The position numbers were made by a program, and so were the translations under genes. A stretch of DNA of 64,000 nucleotides, from the NCBI GenBank assembly GCA_026874595.1, contig CM049312.1:55555429-55619428 (forward strand). The letters are read 5' to 3'. The DNA comes from Sipunculus nudus (lineage: Eukaryota; Annelida; Sipuncula; Golfingiida; Sipunculidae). Under the pieces are notes generated by a model, which saw only the letters and a list, made by a program, of their open reading frames with translations, ran no database searches and was not told the DNA's origin. This document shows positions 57,111 through 64,000 of the stretch, in pieces. Every line of letters starts with the position of its first letter. The first letter of the stretch is position 1.

Positions 57111-58730
57111 ATTAAAATACTTATTTTTCTAATTGATACAATATAACCCCAAGAATGTGTTTTTGTGAAAAGATAGATATAGCAAACATCTATAAAACCA
57201 GATGTTTTTCAGAAAAATGTAATTTTCATGATTTTTGACAATGATTAGACCTTAAAGGCTCTGGCAGTGATTGAGCTGAAGACCTGCAGGGCTGTAGTCT
57301 GACACTAAACTTTAATAGAGCATGCCTAAACTCACAATTACAACACCCTTCACCCCCCCCCCCCCCCCCACCTTCCCCACGTAAGAAAATATTTTTACTC
57401 ATCTGATTATCTGTACTAAAGACATCTTTCATATGAAAAAATGCACATATCAATTGAGCAGAATAAATAGACAAAGTGAATATTTATTCATATAAACACT
57501 TGTATTTCCATATCACATGTATGAATAGACATAAAAGCCTACAATATCCATGTCTGGAATTCTTAGAAGATCAAAGATCAAAAGGATGAGGAAACTTAGG
57601 ATACACAAGAGAGATGTGACAGCATCCCCCTCCATCATCCTCTTTAGCAGACCAGCCAGGTCATGGTCTATTATTTCCCTCATGCTGTTTCGTTGGAGAC
57701 AGAATGGTCGGGGATTTGCTGGGTAAAGAGCAGGAGTACTTGTATTATTGTTGATGGCATTGGCAATTACGGACTGTTTGCCCTGCAGCTGGGAAGAAGA
57801 ATTTGGCATACTGAAAACTCCAACTGTGGCTTGTCCACCAGACTATTTAGATGCAGAAAAGCATTTAAATCATCTACACACATTTAATAGAGAAGTATTA
57901 TGACTGTGGTGACCCACTGGGCCTGAAAAATTTGCTGATGGTACAGTCAGTTTAGTGGTTGTCTCTGGCCTGAAGGCAGTGTTACTGAAGGTCAGTTTTA
58001 AGAACCAAAGCCTTCCGGATTAATACACGCATGCAGAGCCTTGCCTTGTGTTTATAATGTCCCCAGAATGCACAATAGCAACAACCATGAAAATACTCCG
58101 GGGTGTTAAGTGTGTCTGGTAAATAATCCAGCTGTTTTCTAATGAAAAGTCTCACCATTGTCAATCTTTGTATGGGAGTTATTATAGGAAAGGTTTTAAC
58201 ATTTTCCCCATTACCCTGATATTTTCAGCTCATGTGACCTCTTGGTCAGGTTTGTAGATCATTTATCTGTCTCTCTATTGTTTCAACCAAGTTCTTGGGA
58301 AGGTTAAAAAAAACCTGATGAACCTTGATTTATCAGAATAATTAGAGGAAGAAAATGGGAAGTGCCTTTAATTGATAATTGAAAATCATATAATTACTCA
58401 GATATCTTCAGTTCTCAGCCACCATTTGTATCTTTTGGGATGTGATAAAAATACTAGGGCTTGTCTGAGGTTAATGGGCATGCAGCCATATTCATTTGTG
58501 GTTAACATAAGAATATTGGTATATACCTTTGAAGAATTAATTAATAATCACTAATTTTTTATTTATACAGTGAAATAAATGAAGAAAGAAATGAGGTATT
58601 GTAACCTCGTTGTCAGGCAGATGAAGAGCATTTTTAACCAAAATTTGCTGTAATCTTTAGTGAAAGGAATTAGTTGTAAAATCATATTCCATTATTGAAA
58701 GATAGAAAATGACTGATAACCAGTTTTTAT
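57111..58730. other. Unique sequence
   Basis: Holds a C homopolymer (57352-57370). Overlapping frames on both strands at 57513-57887 have no recognisable domain. The minus-strand one ends in a hydrophobic stretch but lacks other support. Confidence 0.5.
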
Positions 58731-61369
58731 TAGCTCAGCTGACTATAAGTCATCTGAGCTATAGTCGTGGTCAATTGTCCGTCTGTCCGTCCGGATGTCC
58801 GTCCGTAAGACTGGCACGTTTCGACACCATTAGACCTACGAATCTGAAATTCGCTATACAGTTAGATGTCCCCAAAATCTCCTACCATGCAGAAAATTGG
58901 GTCAATAGGACTTTGTTCCTTTGAGATATTAAGGAAAAACCTCAGTTTTTTATTAGAAATCTATTTTCACACTTCAGGACTGCCTAATATTAAAACCACT
59001 CATCTGGTTTTCTTCATATTTACCATAAATATTCCTATATATAGTTTCTATGTACATGCCAGAAATTAAGTCAGTATTATTAAATTTAAAAAAGTTATGG
59101 GCCCAAACATAATGGACTTTGTAAAAAAATCAGGAAAGATATTTGGTCACTTAAGACCAAAAGTGTTAAAGGTAGGGACTTTTTTCAGTAATACAACTTT
59201 AATTGATCAAAATATAATTGTATACCGAAAATTAGATCAAAATCTGTTAAATTTTTTTAAATATTGGCAAAAATATAAAATTGGTACCTTAAATTTTGCC
59301 CAAGTTTGACCATGGCACGTTTTTTTCCTGTACGTACTGTGGAGTTAATTTTCACAGCATGTTTTTGTTAGCATTTTGTCTGTTAACACCAAAAAATTGA
59401 AACCAGTTGATCAAAAACTGTAGATTTTATTCAAGTTTTCAAGCACCATGTCACATATTGTTTACATCAAGCTAGTGTTATGCAGTTTGCTAGAGCTCAC
59501 CTCCCCAGCTTCAGCTCTAAGTTCCTTAAATTTGGCATACATTTAGATGTCTCCAAAATCCCCTACCATGCCAAGAATTTGATCACTAGGACTTAATTCC
59601 TTCGAAATATTAATAAAAAAAAACATTATTTTTCCATTAAAAAAAACCCATTGTTACACTGTAAGACTGCCTAATATCAAAACCACTGATCTGACTATGA
59701 TCATATATAATATACATATTTTTCTATACATTCGCTATGCACATGCCAGAAATGATGTCAGTATTGCAAAATTGTTTTAAGTTATGGGCCAAAACATAAT
59801 GCCCTTTTAAAAAACAAGAAATATATTTACTCCCTTAACAAGAGGATTGCTGAAGCTAGAGATTTTTTGTCAGGGATGTAACATTATTTGATCAAGATTC
59901 AATTGAATACCAAAAATTAGTTCTGAATTTTTCAAATTTTATAAGTTATTAGTATAAATATAAAATTAGTACCTTAAATTTGGCCCAACTTTGACCATGG
60001 CAAGTTTGTTTCCTGAGAGCACTGTTGATATAATTTTCATATCATGCACACATAAGGATTTCATCTTTGTAGTTTAGAAAGCTGAAAGAAATTGGCCAAA
60101 TATTGTAGCTTTTATTAATGTTTTCATGAGACCATGTCCGACCCAGGCTTAATCCAGCCCCTCTTCAGTCACCTGTATGTTGACCTTGTTGACCTTTCAT
60201 CAGATTATGCATGCTTGAGCGAAGCATACACTGGGGCAGCCAGGCAGCTAATGCCCAGCCACAGTTGATCCAGGTGTCCAACCCAACTCATCTTGTAGTT
60301 GTTTTGAAAAACAACATAACAATAAACAATAAATTAATAATTTTGTATTTTTTTTTATAACAAATTAAATAAAAATTAATAGAAAAGGAATTTGTTAGTT
60401 GATGAGTAACAGAAAATTAACTTGCAGTTTCTGATGATGTAAGAATCTTGTATGGATGGATAGAATGTCAGTGTTATTCCAAATAACACCATGCAGTCAC
60501 CTATGGTATTTTTCAATTAAATTTTAATGATAAAGAAGTAAATCATATTATTCATTACTAATCATTAGGGATCATATGAAGGAAATTAATGATAGACAAA
60601 GATGCAGTTGATAATATTAATCTAGATTCCTACTGTGTCTTATGTGTAGATTGATGTGAAAGTAGTCCAAAGTGAATATATTACATTTATTTTTTTTATT
60701 ATAAATAAAAGCCATAAAACCAGGTACTTATGATCATTATTTAAATTTGTGAATTTTGTATATTCTGGATTCTCAACATGGTTTGGCTAAAACTGAATAA
60801 ATACTAGACATGGTGTGAATGCTTTGCAAATGTATTTGAATACGAATATGAATATGTACTGCATTAAAAAATTTTATTGCATAAGAATGGGAATTCAGGT
60901 AAAAATGAAAGTATTTGAATACCAGTGCAGATACTTTCAAAATGTATTCATGAATGCATTCATGAATATATTCTATAATATTATTTCAGTAATCATTTCA
61001 GTTATATTTTATTTTAAAAAATCATATGATTTTTTAAATTATTTTTTTAAATAAAAATTATATTGGCACAATATTTGTTATTAAATTTTAATAAATAGTT
61101 AAACTTTTTTATTATATGTGCTGCTTATAAGTTATATGGCCAAGTCAAAGTCTGTGTGACAATAGCACTCCATTTGTTAATAAATTAAATGAAATCAATC
61201 CTCTTCCCTGTCTCCAAAGATACTTTCAAAATCATACATAAGCTAAACACCAACAACTCATAATAAAGCTTATATTTATTACCACACAAAACCAGCATGT
61301 GCCTCTTTCCCAAATCATATTTTTTATCATATATAACAGCTGAGCACTGTGACCCATGGGTCCCTTGTT
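58731..61369 (+). mobile_element. Helentron-like family F6, copy B
   Basis: The 5' hairpin (TAGCTCAGCTGACT with AGTCATCTGAGCTA) and the first 1.4 kb match copy A closely, including 'aagactggcacgtttcgaca' and 'gtcacttaagaccaaaagtg'. The 3' end shows CAGCTGAGC near 61337, hairpin GACCCATGGGTC (61351-61362) and CCCTTGTT. The 3' third (about 60600-61340) differs from copy A and instead matches, reversed, the interior of the TIR element at 32634-38810. No protein encoded. Confidence 0.8.
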
Positions 61370-64000
61370 GATTATTTTATGTACCATCTATATTACCATG
61401 AAATATGATGTAAAGAATTATACCTAAAACATTGAGTGAGTAAATTCAGTCTAAAAGTTACTTGTACATCATGCTGAAAAGTCCAGGTTATGGTAATGTT
61501 ATTCATTGCACAAAGTTAATTTTTATTGCTGTTCACTGTTTTGTGCCCCATCTCTCATATCTCTTACAGAATAAGAATATTTTATTTGCATAATATGACT
61601 TCTTTTGATGTGTGTACATAATTATTTGTGACTGATTATGCAGAATGCAATCGATTTAATCGATTATGAAAGAAAACGACCGATCATCAATATAATTGAT
61701 TAAGTGGCACACCACTATTAACCTTTCAGTAATTTGTTTACTGTGGTACAAAAAATGTATGTACAACCTGGCATGAAGCTGTGCACGGAACCCTGACCAG
61801 CATGCTAGTAATGCGGAGACCTGTACCATGGCAATACTGGGGTATATTCATCAAGAACAACACAAGACGACTTTGGCGGCTGTTTTCCCCAAAGAGCCCA
61901 GATTTGTTGGGGATTGGATCACATGGGCCAATTGGCTTTTCATCAAAGAGCATCAGAAAAAGTAGATAAAGACTTGGTCCAGACATGTTACACATACTTT
62001 ATATTTGGATCAACCCAGATTGAAGATTTTGAAAGCATGCGGACTTCAGTGGTTTTGGATTGTAATATGGAGTCAGGAATCTGATGACAGTATTTAGCAG
62101 CAATCAACGACAGCGAATAAAAAATTGGGGATTTTCCAAGGTCAATGGATCTACGAAGTCAACAGCTCAGCCAAATCATGTACCTAAATAGGACAAACTC
62201 CCATGATGCCTTGCAGCATCATAAGGGGACCAGGCTGTATAATATGCCTGGTATTACACATGAATTGATGCTCTGATTGTGGATGATAATCACTTCATAG
62301 ACATAGCTGATCAGTGAGTTTTGTCCTAGGTGTCCTTGACCTTGGTTGATTTCTTCCTTCAGTACTGGAGTCTCATATTCATGACCAAAAAGACTTCAAA
62401 ATATGACAAAATAATAAAATTGTGTTTATTGCATTGTTTTTAATAAATAATTATTTATATCAGGAGGATTAACTTAATGACATAACACAGTTGAAGTGTT
62501 TAACCTAATTAAATTATTTGAATCAGACTCTACTACTAACAAAATGTTCCATTAGAAATGGTAAAAATTACCTGTATATGAATAGTGAAATATGTTTTTA
62601 ATGAAATAATGAAAACTTCAGAATAACTTGTAATCTCATTTACTTTGGGACACTCTTGTTAAAAAAAATAACTATTCGTTGTATTTATACTTAGATTTTG
62701 AGGTAAGTGCATTTGACAAAACATGTCATATTTAAATGCTTTACCAGCTAGGCAACCCAACAAAGTAGAGAATCAATCACATAGGTTTCTTGTGATATTG
62801 TTATCTGCTTAATGACAGTAATGGGCATTAAATCTTGCCAAGTGAGCTGACTTTGACAGTTATGATAGCTGCATCTATATAATGTGTTCATCAATATGAT
62901 TTTAAAAGATACCTAGAAATATTTATTTAAACACTGATAAAAGATATATTAACCCATACACAGTCTGTCTTTTTTATTGGACCATAGAGCATGATTACCC
63001 CATGTTTCAAGTGATTCACTTTAGGCCATACCAAAAAAAAATTGATTTGTTCTTTTGTTGCGCAACTGTTTTTCATGGATCTGATTTAAAAATTTTTTGT
63101 TTGCATATGAAGGCCAGGTCCTCAGTAATGTTATTATTTGTACCGGTAATATGACACAAATTCCTTAAAAAGAAAGGTATGAAAGGTATGAAAAATTGAC
63201 TAAATATTGTGTCGATCATATACACCATTTCAGTATTTGAATCAAATGTTTGCTTGGCAAGCTGGCAAAGTTCTACTTACTATGTTTTGAGCAGAAAAGA
63301 AAATAGCCAACTTGCACCATATTTTTTGTTCCAAGAGTCTATAGAACAATACATTTTGTTTATGTGGCCGTACTTAATTTTTAAGAAAATTTTACAAAAT
63401 ATTTTCCTGGTAGTAGTATGTTCCTCTTTAGGTCAGGTATCATAACCTTTTTGGCTGTAAATGTAAGAACCCGAACAAAAGAAAAAATAAGTATCATAGA
63501 TATATCAGAGGAAAACTGGACTGATGACACATATGCATATACCAGGTTGGGTTATGTTAAATAAGAGCCCAATAGGAGAATAAGATATAGTCAGGGAAAC
63601 ACAGTTAATAATATTTAATAATGTTGTGTTTATCTTTGTCAATAGTTGTGTTGATTGGTTGGTTTAAGAATCAAGTGTGGAACTTACTAGACTTTGGATT
63701 GTTTTGATTAGCTGATGGAAGATTCTGGATGTTTCTGGGAGGTTTAGCTGGTAATTTCCATGTAGAGAAGTTTGTAGAATATTTGTTAAGTAGAATTTTC
63801 AGTAAAGTTCTCTGTGGCAGGTATATATAGAAGCCAGCTCCAAGGCCGGGGGGAGAGAGTGGATCGAGAGGTCTTTAATTTTTAGCCAGAAGTGTTGTGT
63901 AGATTTGGCCCAGATGGAGTGTGTTGACAAATACTGCGTTTAGGATGAGTTTTGTTCCTAGGAGTTTTATATTTAGCTGGGGAGGGTGTTGGAAGTTTTG
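61370..64000. other. Unique sequence to window end
   Basis: No gene supported. 61738-61995 carries opposing frames of 85 and 62 codons. 'ctttgtgttaat'-style blocks at 61425-61700 loosely resemble 4071-4330 ('tgctgtaaagaattttatgt', 'gttcattgttttgtgcccc', 'atcgattatgaaa'), so both are copies of an unnamed old repeat. Confidence 0.5.

Noticed and set aside
57226-57474. 82-codon minus-strand frame with a glycine run
   Set aside because: The glycine run is just the C homopolymer read in reverse. The rest has no protein-like pattern.
57513-57809. 98-codon minus-strand frame ending in a hydrophobic segment
   Set aside because: No recognised domain and no splice or promoter context, with an overlapping frame of similar length on the other strand. 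Not enough to call a gene.
61738-61995. Opposing frames of 85 (minus) and 62 (plus) codons
   Set aside because: Both frames overlap on the same bases and neither resembles a known protein.

Overview
The window is AT-rich eukaryotic DNA from an animal. It has no operons and no ribosome binding sites, long intergenic or intronic stretches, tRNA-derived SINEs, MITEs, many rolling-circle (Helitron/Helentron-type) elements carrying minisatellites, and one LTR retrotransposon. The repeat style (minisatellite-bearing Helitrons with CTAG ends, and Helentron-like elements ending in CTTGTT) is most like bivalve or other lophotrochozoan genomes. This is an inference from repeat architecture, not a species identification. 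I found no host protein-coding gene I can defend. Two short exon-like segments (43603-43772 and 56819-56877) are weak candidates, and the second lies in a CpG-richer, promoter-like stretch (about 56140-57110).

Layout. 1-9050: mostly unique sequence with SINE fragments, a 5-bp-TSD MITE (4429-4905), a CpG-rich TIR element (5614-6150) inside a degraded repeat, and a small complete Helitron-like element (7530-8017). 9051-27088: three members of one Helitron family (9051-10504, 16904-17560, 21643-23369), a second family with a long tandem array (23624-27088), two SINE copies, two TTAA-flanked MITE copies, and a Helentron fragment. 27089-32633: largely unique, with three MITEs. 32634-38810: a 6.2 kb TIR-bordered element whose interior holds a reversed Helentron-type segment, which is itself split by a 4.15 kb LTR retrotransposon (33705-37853, minus strand). 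38811-44784: unique DNA, duplications and SINE copies. 44785-50190: a Helitron-like element broken by two other rolling-circle elements (45340-46403 and 46681-49843). 50191-64000: a 134-bp tandem array, a full-length SINE with a 17-bp target duplication, the CpG-richer stretch, and a second full-length Helentron-like element (58731-61369).

The only clear proteins belong to the LTR retrotransposon. It encodes gag, two CCHC knuckles, aspartic protease, RT, RNase H and integrase in one frame, broken by an in-frame TGA and then a frameshift in integrase. It has 185-bp LTRs differing at one site, a 5-bp ATGGA target duplication, and a polypurine tract. In place of an obvious tRNA primer site, a 15-nt sequence beside the 5' LTR is perfectly complementary to a stretch inside the LTR, which suggests self-priming as in Tf1.

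The most striking pattern concerns the six rolling-circle families. Otherwise unrelated in sequence, they share one end design: a hairpin at the very 5' end, an inverted copy of that 5' end just before the 3' hairpin, and then CTAG (five families) or CTTGTT (one). Several also share the 12-bp palindrome GGTGGCGCCACC and nuclear-receptor-like TGACCT/AGGTCA motifs. None encodes a Rep/helicase here, so all copies would depend on enzymes supplied from elsewhere.
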